From Jeotgalibacillus proteolyticus (GTDB lineage Bacteria > Bacillota > Bacilli > Bacillales > Jeotgalibacillaceae), in contig NZ_PREZ01000006.1 in the NCBI RefSeq assembly GCF_002926065.1, forward strand, positions 238,773 to 302,772: a DNA stretch of 64,000 nt, read 5' to 3'. The position numbers were made by a program, and so were the translations under genes. This document shows positions 8,222 to 17,287 of this stretch, one piece after another. How positions within the stretch are numbered: the stretch's first letter is position 1; the number at the start of each line of letters is the position of its first letter. The notes beneath the pieces were generated by a model. The model saw only the letters and a program-made list of their open reading frames with translations, had not been told where the DNA came from and ran no database searches.

Positions 8222-9091
8222 TTACCCAAAAACTTGTGCCGCAATAGCGAATAATTCTTTGTTTCTGAATGGCATATTAATAGAGTTTTTTATCATAATT
8301 GGAGGTTCACTAACTTTTACAAATCCGCTTTTCTCCAAGAATAACATTAACTCGTCATTATTGGATGTCACATCAATCCTTAACTTTCCTTGATGATTAT
8401 GAGCCAATCCATCGATTATTAAAGCTGCTGTTTGCGGATCTGGTGCTACTATAGGTCCTAATATTAGATTTATTGGTCCTAATATGGATAATCCATATCC
8501 AGTAATCTTTCCCTTTTGATTTCTAACAACTAAACATTGTTTTGATTGATCTATCCGGTTAAGAAGAAATTTTCTTCTCTTATCACCAAACGCTGCCAAA
8601 TCTAATTCAACAATTTCATTAAAATCATTCTCACTGTATTTCTCTAAGGTAATTTCTCGATTAATAAACATTTGAGTCTGATTATATCTATCACATAAAT
8701 ACTTATGTACATAGTCGACAGTAATAAAACCCAGGTTTTCATATAGGGGTTTCCCATCTTCAGTTGAAATTAACATTATTGAGGTGTCTTTAGAGACACT
8801 GTCTATACATTTGTTTGTGGCTTTTTTCCCCAAGCCTAAACCTCTATATTCTTTATTAACAATGACCATACCAATTGAAGCTAAATCAGTATCATATGGT
8901 ATTATTGCTGCACTCGAGACAATTTTCCCCTCAGCATTTATATGTCCGAATATTTTACCTGATGACATAACAGTTCTAATCTCATATTCATCATAATCCC
9001 AGTTAACTGATGCAGAAAGTTTTATTAAATCTCTTACGTCATATTTATCAAACTGCACTAATTCTAGTACTGTTTTATTGTTTGTATGCAT
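8222..9091 (-). CDS. GNAT-family N-acetyltransferase, two-domain
   Basis: This 289-residue protein has an N-terminal GNAT domain with the acetyl-CoA motif EYRGLGLGKKATNKC around residues 80-95 and PLYENLGF, followed by a second GNAT-like domain (LRIDVTSNNDELMLFLEKSGF) of the Acetyltransf_18/DUF1248 type. It transfers an acetyl group to an unknown amine. The ATG follows AAGGGGATTTGTAA. It stands alone, with AT-rich codon use compared with the operons around it, which may mean recent arrival. Confidence 0.85.
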   Translation of the reverse strand: MHTNNKTVLELVQFDKYDVRDLIKLSASVNWDYDEYEIRTVMSSGKIFGHINAEGKIVSSAAIIPYDTDLASIGMVIVNKEYRGLGLGKKATNKCIDSVSKDTSIMLISTEDGKPLYENLGFITVDYVHKYLCDRYNQTQMFINREITLEKYSENDFNEIVELDLAAFGDKRRKFLLNRIDQSKQCLVVRNQKGKITGYGLSILGPINLILGPIVAPDPQTAALIIDGLAHNHQGKLRIDVTSNNDELMLFLEKSGFVKVSEPPIMIKNSINMPFRNKELFAIAAQVFG

Positions 9092-9604
9092 TTACAAATC
9101 CCCTTATTTTGGTACTATTCTTATAATACTTTAATTTCGTCCTTCCTTAACTAACCTGCCCCGATAGTTTAAGTTCATTTTTTCACAAATTTCAATATAG
9201 GATTCATTCTACAAATTCAGTTTACACCGAACCCCCCCTTCGTTGAAGATGTACAGAGGGCAAGGGTAACGCAAAGATGGCATTCCTTATAAGTCCTTCA
9301 GCTGCGCCACTAGCAGGGAAATAGTTTGCTGCAGAAAAAATTGCATCTAAGAGATTCATTACCGCCGTTCATCCTCTGATGCAGGGCTTAGCGAGTCATT
9401 GCCAGATATGAGATAGGGAGTCAATTCTGGCAGAGATGAATAAGCTAGTTTTTGGGACTGGAACGATACTTAACGTACTGAGATTGTTTTGTTGATTTTC
9501 TACTCAACTGGTACAGCTGACGCAAGTCAATCCAATCTATCGTACAGCAATCTATTTCGGAATGAACCGCACTTAGGTAGAGACAATAATTGGTGCAATA
9601 CATG
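9092..9604. other. Intergenic region with degraded coding traces
   Basis: No intact gene is visible. On the plus strand around 9260-9400, frames such as ARVTAKMAFLISPSAAPLAG run into stops, giving the look of a decayed membrane-protein gene. I could not identify it. The terminator at 9605 closes the region. Confidence 0.35.
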
Positions 9605-9656
9605 AAAAAGGTGTCAGCCCTCAAAGGTGTGATCTTTGGGGCTGACACCTTTTTTA
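9605..9656 (-). terminator. Strong bidirectional terminator
   Basis: A 16-bp stem (AAAAAGGTGTCAGCCC / GGGCTGACACCTTTTT) has T runs on both strands. It ends the glycerate kinase/transporter operon. Confidence 0.9.
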
Positions 9657-9704
9657 ATTCTTGCCTGTAAATGAAAATTCGCGTTATTTTCGGGCGGAGT
9701 CTGG

Positions 9705-11156
9705 TTACATCCCCGTCCATTGCCAGTAAGTGAAGTAAAAGAGCATCATCACGCCTATATATAACGGCATTAGTATCCTGCTGATTTTTAAAAGATCATT
9801 CGCATCAATGCCATCCTTGCCTTCCTCGTAAAATAACAGTAATGCTTTGGAGCTGACTGGAAAGGTAACGCAATAGTTCATTCCAATCAGGCTGATAAAT
9901 ACCATTGCGACCGGATCCACACCGACCGTTTGGCTGAATAGGATAATGCCCGGTATCAGGACGACAGCCCGAGTGGTGTGGGAGGTGATGTATAGATGAC
10001 TTGTGACGGTTACGATCAAGATGGCAAGGACCAAAAGCCATTCGGGAGAAGATTCAAATACTGCCAGAAATGAAAGCATATGCTTTTGCGTCCAGCTGAC
10101 TACCCCTGTATCCCCCAAAGCTTTTCCTAGCGCGGTGGCTGCTGCTACGAACAATACAAGATTCCAGGATACTGATTCAATCCCTTCCTTCCAGCTGATA
10201 ACTCCATACCTGGGCATCATATAAATGAAAGCTCCGACCATTGTCACAAAGGCTATGTCATAGTGATGGATACTTTCTGTCATCCATCCCGCTACCAATA
10301 GAATGATGAACAGAATGGTCTGCTTTTCTTTTTTGCCTAATGTTTTTTGGGCGGCTGCAGGATCTGAACGTTCAGTGAAGTCTGATGCTTGTGTTTCCTC
10401 CTTTCCTTTTGGGCGAAGAGTCCATTTTATCGTGTAGAGAGATATGACCGAAATGGCGACTGCGAATGGTGTTCCCCATACAAACCATTGGATAAAAGAT
10501 ATGCCTTCCCCGACCGTGCTTTCCAAAAGACTGACCCCGATGATATGGGATCCTGCTCCGATCAATGTCGCAGAGGTACTCATCAATATGATGATCGGGA
10601 CCAGAAGCGATAGGGTGGAGCGTTCCTTTGCTGACAAGTACTCACCAAATTTATCGATGAACGGCTTAGACAAAGCAGCCCGCCCTGAGGTCGAGGGGAT
10701 GAAGAATGCCGTCAGTATTAAGATGGCACTCACCCCCTTAAATGCGGACGAGATACTCGTTGATCTGTCAATGACGTATGAAGACATTCTGTCTGTAAGG
10801 CCGGATTTTTTAAATGCCTCTCCAATGATAAATGCCCCAATCATCAGCCAGACTACTTCTTCTGAAAGAGATTGATATAACACCCCTGAAGGCTGTGCAT
10901 TTAAAAGGATCATAAAAAGGATCAGGCCGATTGCCACATAGCCTGCAGGAAGGGAGGTCAAAATCCACAAAGCCATGGCAGAAAGGAAGGAGAATAGGGC
11001 TGCTTTTCCTTGATAGCTTAATTCCCCCGCCACAGTTAAGATGAACAATAAAAAAAATAGATGCAGACCTAAAAGGACTTTCATTTTCCCTTGAATATGC
11101 GGAAGCTTGTTCATGAGTTTGTGTTTTCTCTCATGTTTTTCGGTACGCGTTTTCAT
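9705..11156 (-). CDS. DASS/SLC13-family anion transporter
   Basis: This ~483-residue integral membrane protein has about a dozen hydrophobic segments and the divalent-anion/sodium symporter signatures: PSTSGRAALSKPF, LMSTSATLIGAGSHIIG, SHLYITSHTTRAVVLIPGI and a late GMNYCVTFPVSSKALLLFYEEG. Members carry sulphate, di- or tricarboxylates or organic acids with Na+. I take the ATG at 11156 because AAGGAAGG is 9 bases upstream. It overlaps the 3' end of the glycerate kinase gene by 26 bases, so the transporter may import glycerate or a related hydroxy acid for that kinase (inference). Confidence 0.85.
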   Translation of the reverse strand: MKTRTEKHERKHKLMNKLPHIQGKMKVLLGLHLFFLLFILTVAGELSYQGKAALFSFLSAMALWILTSLPAGYVAIGLILFMILLNAQPSGVLYQSLSEEVVWLMIGAFIIGEAFKKSGLTDRMSSYVIDRSTSISSAFKGVSAILILTAFFIPSTSGRAALSKPFIDKFGEYLSAKERSTLSLLVPIIILMSTSATLIGAGSHIIGVSLLESTVGEGISFIQWFVWGTPFAVAISVISLYTIKWTLRPKGKEETQASDFTERSDPAAAQKTLGKKEKQTILFIILLVAGWMTESIHHYDIAFVTMVGAFIYMMPRYGVISWKEGIESVSWNLVLFVAAATALGKALGDTGVVSWTQKHMLSFLAVFESSPEWLLVLAILIVTVTSHLYITSHTTRAVVLIPGIILFSQTVGVDPVAMVFISLIGMNYCVTFPVSSKALLLFYEEGKDGIDANDLLKISRILMPLYIGVMMLFYFTYWQWTGM

Positions 11157-12330
11157 GATAGGGAGCCTTCCTTTTGTTTTTGGCAATGTTTAATCCAATG
11201 CTAACTTGCCTTAACACCATTTCGGTGCTTTCTGCAATCCACTCTGGTGCTTTTTGAATTGCATGCTCAAGGGAAATCGGCTTTTGAATAATGCTGAAAT
11301 AGGCATCAATTCCGATAGTATAGTTCTGTTTTGCTCCTTTTCCAATTGTTCCGGTAAGCGCAATGACAGGAACCTGGTATTTCTTTGCAATTCGGGCCAC
11401 TTCTGCAGGGATTTTTCCATTTGGAGTTTGAAAATCCAAGCTTCCTTCAGCAGTTAAAATAACGTCCGCTGTAGAAATTGCTTTCTCAATGTTTATGTAT
11501 TTCTTGATGATGTCAAATCTTGAATGAAGTTTTGCCCCGGCAAACGCCACAAGACCTGCACCCAGTCCACCTGAAGCTCCTCCACCTGGAGTCGATCTTA
11601 CATTAATGCCTTTTGTGTGCTGAATAAGGGACGCTAAATGCTCCAGTGCATCAGAAAGTTCTTCCACGTGCTTTGGTGATGCTCCTTTTTGTGGGCCAAA
11701 CACCCTTGCCACGCCTTTTTCACCGCACAATACATTTGTCCAATTACATGCGACGTTTATGTTTACGTGCTCCAGGCGCGGGTCTGTCTCACTGACATCA
11801 ATTTTAGCGACTCTCATCAAATCTTTTGCTCCTTGTATATTCAACAACCTTTCATCCTTATCGTAAAATTTAACCCCAAGCGCCTGTCCCATCCCTGCTC
11901 CGCCATCAGAGGTCCCCGAATCTCCACAGCCAATTAATACATCGGTAGCGCCTTGATTAATGGCTTCTATCATTAACTCTCCGACTCCTTTAGTGGTGGT
12001 GAGAAGAGGATTTCTTGAAGTGGGGGGCACAAGGCTCAAGCCAGCCACTGCAGCCATTTCAATGACGGCAAAAACTTTCCCATCTTCCCGATACATCCCA
12101 AAATGACTTGTAACAGTCTGACCCAGCGGTCCTGTCGCTTTGTGATTAAAAATCTTGCCTCCCTTTACTTCTGTGATCCTTTTTGCAAACCCTTCACCAC
12201 CGTCTATCATCGGTATAACTTCCATATCAATGGATGGATCAAAAGCCTTTGCTCCTCTTTCCATTGCAGCTGCAACCTCACATGCATCTAAACATTCTTT
12301 AAATCCTGAGGGAATAACCACTATTTTCAT
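11131..12330 (-). CDS. glxK: Glycerate 2-kinase (GlxK/GarK family)
   Basis: This 399-residue kinase phosphorylates D-glycerate with ATP to 2-phosphoglycerate, feeding lower glycolysis. Signature pieces are VVIPSGFKECLDACEVA, MIDGGEGFA, GCGDSGTSDGGAGMGQALG, TPGGGASGGLGAGL and LTAEGSLDFQTPNGK. The tail past about residue 380 is basic and slightly longer than usual, and its DNA overlaps the transporter start. GGAGGAACAGAGG precedes the ATG. It is first in a two-gene operon with the DASS transporter. Confidence 0.93.
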   Translation of the reverse strand: MKIVVIPSGFKECLDACEVAAAMERGAKAFDPSIDMEVIPMIDGGEGFAKRITEVKGGKIFNHKATGPLGQTVTSHFGMYREDGKVFAVIEMAAVAGLSLVPPTSRNPLLTTTKGVGELMIEAINQGATDVLIGCGDSGTSDGGAGMGQALGVKFYDKDERLLNIQGAKDLMRVAKIDVSETDPRLEHVNINVACNWTNVLCGEKGVARVFGPQKGASPKHVEELSDALEHLASLIQHTKGINVRSTPGGGASGGLGAGLVAFAGAKLHSRFDIIKKYINIEKAISTADVILTAEGSLDFQTPNGKIPAEVARIAKKYQVPVIALTGTIGKGAKQNYTIGIDAYFSIIQKPISLEHAIQKAPEWIAESTEMVLRQVSIGLNIAKNKRKAPYHENAYRKT

Positions 12331-12773
12331 CCTCTGTTCCTCCTTTGTGTTTTTACTAATTACTAATTACTAATGTAACTTTGAAAACGGTTTAGTGAAT
12401 TAGAAGAACATTAGAAAAAGATTAAAATTGAGGAACTCCTTATGTAAAATGGATGACATACTGGTCGGATGAAAAGCTTAATTTGTAGAGTATTATGATC
12501 AGTTGGACATTGTAGGGCATATACACGAGATATGTACAAAATAATGAACAGCCTTCGGAAGACGTTATTGAATCCCGTCTTAAAGCTTTACTAATTGACT
12601 AAAAAAAGCCTCTGTTCCTGATGAACAGAGACTTTCCGAATAAATCTGACGATACTCCTCGTTGCACTAAACGACCCCTTTAGTGAAAAATCACGTTTAC
12701 TGATGGATAACCTCATTCCAGCTTCTATTGCAGATGATTATTTTCATCGTTGGTTATTTTTAATCATTCCGTA
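12331..12773. other. Intergenic region with tandem ACTAATT repeat and gene remnant
   Basis: Three ACTAATT units lie at about 12353-12373 upstream of the kinase. From 12436 to 12600 the plus strand carries a decayed gene tail: YYDQLDIVGHIHEIC in one frame and NNEQPSEDVIESRLKALLID in the next, ending at a stop at the terminator. No family recognised. Confidence 0.4.
12601..12635 (-). terminator. Terminator
   Basis: A 10-bp stem (GCCTCTGTTC / GAACAGAGAC) has a long T run on the minus strand, serving the DUF1801 gene. It may also end the old plus-strand gene whose remnant abuts it. Confidence 0.75.
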
Positions 12774-13151
12774 TTAACAAGCCGTGTCTTCACCTGCACG
12801 CCACATATCAACAGTTTTATGGATAAATTGTTCCAATCCTGTATCTTCAATCTTTATCGATTTTTTAACACGAATGCAGCCTTTACCATAGTTAAAGCCC
12901 GCTAATAGCGTTTCTGCATCGCCTATCTTATCGATTGTCCCTACATAGAGGCTGACATAATGCTTTTGCGCATTTAATGCAAAGACGTAGATATCATCTT
13001 TGCCAAAATTCAACATCTTATAGCGGATACCCTCTTCCAATTCGGGTGCATATGTAAAAATCATTTGGCGAATCGCGAGAAGTTTATCTTTTCGCCAATC
13101 ATCTTCAAGCAATTCTAAATATTCTTCAGCATCTTTTGCATCATATTGCAT
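12774..13151 (-). CDS. DUF1801 family protein
   Basis: This 125-residue cytosolic protein has the DUF1801 fold seen in YdhG-like proteins: LRQMI-like helix (LLAIRQMIFTYAPELEEG), then IRYKMLNFGKDDIYVFALNAQKHYVSLYVG and GKGCIRVKKSI. Function is unknown, although the fold resembles small iron-chaperone or frataxin-like proteins. The ATG at 13151 sits 9 bases after AGGAGGTG; an upstream GTG lies inside that ribosome site. It is monocistronic. Confidence 0.82.
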   Translation of the reverse strand: MQYDAKDAEEYLELLEDDWRKDKLLAIRQMIFTYAPELEEGIRYKMLNFGKDDIYVFALNAQKHYVSLYVGTIDKIGDAETLLAGFNYGKGCIRVKKSIKIEDTGLEQFIHKTVDMWRAGEDTAC

Positions 13152-13517
13152 GCTGAAATTCACCTCCTGCTTTTTACGATTTTTAACTAGTTTACAGAAA
13201 AATCTGTTTGTATAAGTTATCTTTTATTATATTTCAGAACACTAAAAAAATATATGCCAGTACCCTCCCCTTATGTCGAAGCCTTCCCCTCTTTTCTAAA
13301 ACAAAAAGTAATAGAAAGCTTAAATTTTATACTCGATGCTTGTTCCACTTTATGCCCCACCGAATACTTTAATAATTTCTGCATTTATTATGTTCAGGGG
13401 AATAGATTTAACAAAAGAAAATACAAGTCCTCCATTAATGTTTTGCCAAGCACAGGTAAAACTCCAAATCATATATAGTTACGATCACTTCAAATCACGT
13501 GAAGGGGGATGAATTTT
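13152..13517. other. Intergenic region, nothing recognised
   Basis: This is the divergent spacer between the DUF1801 and royal-jelly-like genes. A 74-codon frame at 13254 has no ribosome site and no recognisable content. Promoters must lie here, but I cannot place them. Confidence 0.4.
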
Positions 13518-14603
13518 ATGTTGCCTATGGAAAAATATTTCGGTAATTTTGAACTTGTTCATTCGTTTTATGGTGCTATGCCTACAGGGGTTACAGTGTC
13601 AGAAACCAGCAGAATTTTCGTCTGCTTTCCCAGATGGGGAGATGACGTGAGGTTTACGGTGGCAGAGATTGTGGAGGGTCAATTACGGCCCTATCCAAAT
13701 GCAGCAATTAATTCGCCTAACCCGGCAAACGCTGCTATGTCCTTTATTAGTGTCCAAAGTGTAGTGGCTGATGGACGGGGAACACTTTGGATAGTGGATA
13801 CAGCAGCGCCTAATTTCTCTGAACCCATTATAGGGGGAGCAAAACTGGTCGCCGTTGATTTAAAAACGAATACAATCAGCAGGGTCTATACATTTACTGA
13901 AGGAGTAGTTCTGCCAACCACCTATTTGAATGATGTTCGTTTTGATTTTCGGGTGGGAAAAGCCGGTTATGCTTATATAACAGATTCATCCTCCAATGGC
14001 CCTGGGGGGATCATTGTAGTCGATTTAGAAACCGGATACGCCTACAGACGGTTAAGTGGAACCCCACCTACATCACCCGATCCGTATTTCTTGCCAAAAG
14101 TAGAAGGTAACATACTGATGAATCGAAATAAGGACGGCTCCACTTCACCTTTCCGACTGGCCTCTGATGGTATTGCTATAGCAGCGGATGGTAAGACGCT
14201 GTTTTTTTGTCCATTAACGAGCCGGCAATTGTTCTCTATTTCTACAGACTCACTTAGAGACAGAACAATACCGGAGGAGGACTTACTTTCACAGGTGGAG
14301 TATTGGGGAGAAAAAGGGGCATCTGACGGAATGATTACTGGAGCAAAAGGAAACGTGTATGCAGGGGATTATGAAAACAACAGCATACGAAAGATCCTAC
14401 CGAATGGGAACATGGAAACCATTGCACATGACCCGCGAATTTTATGGCCGGATACGTTTTCCATTGGCCCGGATCAATACTTATATCTAATTGTGAACCA
14501 ATTACATCGGCAGGCCAGGTTTCATTATGGAAGGGATCTGCGGGAAAAGCCATATAGTTTGCTTCGCATAAAGATCAATGAATTACCTGCTCCTGCATTC
14601 TAA
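13518..14603 (+). CDS. Major royal jelly/yellow-family beta-propeller protein
   Basis: This 361-residue protein matches the MRJP/yellow family: RIFVCFPRWGDDV near residue 30, a WIVDTAAPNF blade, TYLNDVRFDF, AYITDSSSNGPGGIIVVDLETG, and a late YAGDYENNSIRKILPNG. The family forms a six-bladed propeller. Bacterial members are of unclear function, often lactonase- or SMP30-like. There is no signal peptide, so it is probably cytosolic. The ATG at 13518 is 9 bases after GGGGG; the ATG at 13509 overlaps the ribosome site. A terminator lies just downstream. Confidence 0.85.
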   Translation: MLPMEKYFGNFELVHSFYGAMPTGVTVSETSRIFVCFPRWGDDVRFTVAEIVEGQLRPYPNAAINSPNPANAAMSFISVQSVVADGRGTLWIVDTAAPNFSEPIIGGAKLVAVDLKTNTISRVYTFTEGVVLPTTYLNDVRFDFRVGKAGYAYITDSSSNGPGGIIVVDLETGYAYRRLSGTPPTSPDPYFLPKVEGNILMNRNKDGSTSPFRLASDGIAIAADGKTLFFCPLTSRQLFSISTDSLRDRTIPEEDLLSQVEYWGEKGASDGMITGAKGNVYAGDYENNSIRKILPNGNMETIAHDPRILWPDTFSIGPDQYLYLIVNQLHRQARFHYGRDLREKPYSLLRIKINELPAPAF

Positions 14604-14651
14604 CTAGATAAGAAGCGGAAAGCGTCCCCCTAAAAGCGCAGTGAACCGGAA

Positions 14652-14681
14652 AGGGGCTGAGACACATATGTCTCAACCCCT
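14652..14681. terminator. Bidirectional terminator of the GGCTGAGACA type
   Basis: The stem AGGGGCTGAGACA pairs with TGTCTCAACCCCT. It lies between the convergent royal-jelly-like and yraD-like genes and could serve both. Sister elements are at 467 and 62075. Just upstream, the phrase GGAAAGCGTCCCCCT (14617) is also shared with the repeat at 56194-56310. Confidence 0.75.
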
Positions 14682-14689
14682 CAAATGTT

Positions 14690-14989
14690 CTATAGTGCTG
14701 GTAAATTCAATGCGGTCTTCATGTTTGTCAGGTTGAGTTGGATCTGCTCGTTCGTATCCCAAGGGTGATACCATCCCTTTTCCACTGCATAAGCGGAAAC
14801 TTGCTCATGCATTTCTATGGCGTCGTCCAAATGCCGTGTTAACATTTCTTTGACTTCAGGTGTTCCCGCTTCTGTAACAGCCATGGCATAATTTCTAACT
14901 CCGCTTTTTGCTGCAATTAATAAATCCATCGCAACAACCTGGTCGGAAAGAGCATCCATTCCTGTTAAGTTTTCGATGATTGTATTCAA
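14690..14989 (-). CDS. yraD: Spore coat protein, YraD-like (CotF family)
   Basis: This 99-residue helical protein is of the CotF/YraD group. It has MDLLIAAKSGVRNYAMAVTE, the typical block where the helical coat domain pairs, and ends with EKGWYHPWDTNEQIQLNL. It is expected in the spore coat or forespore-associated layers. The start is a TTG after GGAGATGAG. It is last of a five-gene cluster ordered exactly as yraG-yraF-adhB-yraE-yraD of B. subtilis, which supports the symbol. Confidence 0.82.
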   Translation of the reverse strand: MNTIIENLTGMDALSDQVVAMDLLIAAKSGVRNYAMAVTEAGTPEVKEMLTRHLDDAIEMHEQVSAYAVEKGWYHPWDTNEQIQLNLTNMKTALNLPAL

Positions 14990-14991
14990 TT

Positions 14992-15201
14992 TTACTCATC
15001 TCCTAACGATTGCTTTGCCTTAGATAAAACGGATGTGTATTCGTTTAATTGTTTGGTGGAACGATCAATGTCCTGCTGCATCAATTCTTTTAGCCTCGGG
15101 TCACTAACCAGTGCTTTCATGGTTTTAGACTTTGTTAAGCAATTTGTTTTAAAAGCGGCCATTTCTTGAACCTCAAGAATTTCATGTAGGGCATAATTCA
15201 T
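14992..15201 (-). CDS. yraE: Spore coat-associated protein, YraE-like
   Basis: This 69-residue helical protein begins MNYALHEILEVQEMAAFKTN and resembles the short partner of CotF-type proteins (YraE/YraG type: LHE, AAFKTNCLTKSKTM). It probably pairs with the YraD-like protein next to it, as the two types alternate in this cluster. AAGGAGG lies before the ATG, and yraD starts 2 bases beyond its stop. Confidence 0.8.
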   Translation of the reverse strand: MNYALHEILEVQEMAAFKTNCLTKSKTMKALVSDPRLKELMQQDIDRSTKQLNEYTSVLSKAKQSLGDE

Positions 15202-15217
15202 GTTTTATCCTCCTTCG

Positions 15218-16354
15218 TTAAGGCTTTAAGATGACTTTTATACAATCATCCGTTTTCGTGTCAAAAATCTCATAGCCGCGCTTGGCTTCACTGAGTGGCA
15301 AGACATGGCTAATCACATCTCCAGGATCAATCGTTCCTTTAGTAACCAGCTCAAACATATAAGGCATATAGTGAATAACAGGTGCTTGCCCTGAACGGAT
15401 ATTTACATTGCGGTTCATAATATCTCCGAATGGGAAGCCGTTGTATTTCCCCCCATACACACCCGTCACCTGGATTGTGCCGCCTTTGCGGACAGCCTGG
15501 GTCGCCATGATAAAGGCGCCAAACGCACCACTTTGAAGTTTTAATCCACTGGCAAGAAACTCCATATCGGTCATTTTTGCGTCCATACCAACCGCATCAA
15601 TGACTACGTCCGCACCACCCTTGGTAATCTCCTTCAAGTATTCTCCACAATTTTTATGATCCTCAAAGTTCACAATCTCAACTTTGTTTGTCCGCTTCGC
15701 ATGCTGCAGGCGATAATTCACATAATCAACTGCAATTACCCGCTTTGCCCCTTTTAGCCAGCAAAACTTTTGTGCAAAAAGCCCCACAGGACCGCATCCC
15801 AAAACAATAACGGTATCCCCGCCTTTTACGCCCGCATTATCAACACTCCAAAAAGCAGTGGTCATGGCATCTGCAATAACCGTCAGCTTTTCATCAGGCT
15901 CTTCGCAGGTCTCGGGGATTTTAAAATGAGTAAAGTTTGCAAAAGGGACTCTCAAATATTCTGCTTGTCCGCCTGGGTAACCGCCAGTTGTGCCGGAATA
16001 GCCAAAATAGGCGCCCATATCTCCATTATCATTTGAATTGTCGCACTGACTTTCCAAATTGTCTTTACAGTAGCGGCATTCACCGCAAGCAATGTTAAAT
16101 GGGATGATTACGCGGTCTCCCTTTTTTAGGTTCGTTACTTCAGGACCAACCTCTTCAACAATCCCCATCGGTTCATGTCCAATGACATAGTTCTCTTGCA
16201 GATTAGGAATCATACCATGAATTAAATGCAAATCAGAACCGCATATAGCAGTACTGGTTACTTTGATAATCATGTCATCCGGCTTTTCAATCTTTGGATC
16301 TGGCACTTCTTTCACAACAACATTTTTTATCCCTTGATAGGTTACCGCCTTCAT
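15218..16354 (-). CDS. adhB: Zinc-dependent alcohol dehydrogenase, AdhB-like
   Basis: This 378-residue medium-chain dehydrogenase has the catalytic zinc site CGSDLHLIHG and GHEPMGIVEEVG, a structural zinc loop with CGECRYCKDNLESQC, and the nucleotide fold VIVLGCGPVGLFAQ. It oxidises an alcohol or reduces an aldehyde (glutathione-independent formaldehyde-type relatives share the long loop with GYSGTTGGYPGGQAEYLRVP). It is embedded between spore-coat genes as in B. subtilis, so it is probably made in sporulating cells. The ATG lies 9 bases after TGGAGG. Confidence 0.88.
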   Translation of the reverse strand: MKAVTYQGIKNVVVKEVPDPKIEKPDDMIIKVTSTAICGSDLHLIHGMIPNLQENYVIGHEPMGIVEEVGPEVTNLKKGDRVIIPFNIACGECRYCKDNLESQCDNSNDNGDMGAYFGYSGTTGGYPGGQAEYLRVPFANFTHFKIPETCEEPDEKLTVIADAMTTAFWSVDNAGVKGGDTVIVLGCGPVGLFAQKFCWLKGAKRVIAVDYVNYRLQHAKRTNKVEIVNFEDHKNCGEYLKEITKGGADVVIDAVGMDAKMTDMEFLASGLKLQSGAFGAFIMATQAVRKGGTIQVTGVYGGKYNGFPFGDIMNRNVNIRSGQAPVIHYMPYMFELVTKGTIDPGDVISHVLPLSEAKRGYEIFDTKTDDCIKVILKP

Positions 16355-16372
16355 CCTATAAAACCTCCAGTA

Positions 16373-16741
16373 TTAATTTTCATCAGGTGTCCGATCGAAC
16401 ACACCTTTTCGGTTGGTCTCAATGGGAAACAGATTCATTTTGCCAATCTTAATCGTATTGTTGGCCGAAAGCTGATCCAATTTAAACTGTTCAGGTAATT
16501 CATATGGATGGAACCATTTTTTATTGATCATTAACTCAGTTATTTCCTGATGCAGCGCGATGCCCTGTTTCAATTGTTTTTTTAATGCAGCACGAACATC
16601 AGGTGATGCAGATTCAGTTAAGGCGACAGATAGGTTTCGAACACCTTCTTTGGCACGAAGCAGAAAGTCCATGGCAAATGTGGTGTCAGCCATTTCAGGC
16701 ATATGCAGGGCGTTTATCGGGTCTAAATAATCATTATTCAA
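16373..16741 (-). CDS. yraF: Spore coat protein, YraF-like (CotF family)
   Basis: This 122-residue protein has the CotF-type block [20 protein letters not shown] followed by [18 protein letters not shown], clearly paralogous to the YraD-like protein at 14690. A polar tail with [13 protein letters not shown] is extra. The start is a TTG whose TTGA overlaps the stop of the upstream yraG-like gene, with GGAGGG 9 bases ahead, so translation is coupled. Confidence 0.82.
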   Translation of the reverse strand: MNNDYLDPINALHMPEMADTTFAMDFLLRAKEGVRNLSVALTESASPDVRAALKKQLKQGIALHQEITELMINKKWFHPYELPEQFKLDQLSANNTIKIGKMNLFPIETNRKGVFDRTPDEN

Positions 16742-17007
16742 TGTTCGGTTCCCTCCTTTTCACCAACGATGGGGGTTGGTCGATTTTGAGGAACAGGAGC
16801 CTGAAAAGGTGCCCGTTCATAAAGAGACTGCAATTCAGTCAGACCTTGTATGGATTGTTCAACATCTTTTTTCATTAAATTCCTAAGATCATCATCAAAA
16901 ACCAGTCCTTGCATTAATTTAGACTTAGCAATACAAAGCGTTTTAAAGTTAATAGCTTCATGCAAGTCTAACGCTTCGTGGTCCGGTAATACTTTCTGTG
17001 GATCCAT
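16738..17007 (-). CDS. yraG: Spore coat-associated protein, YraG-like
   Basis: This 89-residue helical protein has [20 protein letters not shown], paralogous to the YraE-like protein (same LHE...FKT...K pattern), then a proline-rich end [15 protein letters not shown] start it at the ATG 17007 (MDPQKV), which follows GGAGGGG by 9 bases; the longer frame lacks a ribosome site. It is first of the spore-coat cluster. Confidence 0.8.
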   Translation of the reverse strand: MDPQKVLPDHEALDLHEAINFKTLCIAKSKLMQGLVFDDDLRNLMKKDVEQSIQGLTELQSLYERAPFQAPVPQNRPTPIVGEKEGTEH

Positions 17008-17287
17008 TTTTGATTCCCCTCCTTTGTATCGTAAATACATTGGTATTGTTCCAAATCGCGGAGCAAGTATGCTTTCTAAAATTTCCCACAGAGATCCTTA
17101 CTGAAATTAAAACCTTAATTCAACCGGAAGTTTTACATAGAAATACGACCCTTGATGAAGGAAAATTGGAGCAAGTGTTGAATCAATTAGATGAAGCTGA
17201 AAAAAATTAGGAGAACAAGCCCTGAAATTGTTAAGCGAGCGATCAGTTGATTCGTGGAAAACACCATTTAAAAAAGGACTGAGGAAA

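Noticed and set aside
9445..9720. 91-codon minus-strand frame after the DASS transporter
   Set aside because: It reads straight through the terminator at 9605 and has no ribosome site or family resemblance.
13254..13478. 74-codon plus-strand frame before the royal-jelly-like gene
   Set aside because: No ribosome site, low-complexity composition and no recognisable motif.
17050..17210. Plus-strand frame ending in KLEQVLNQLDEAEKN upstream of the GyrI-like gene
   Set aside because: It looks a little protein-like, but the only start lies antisense within the yraG-like gene and there is no ribosome site. At most a remnant.
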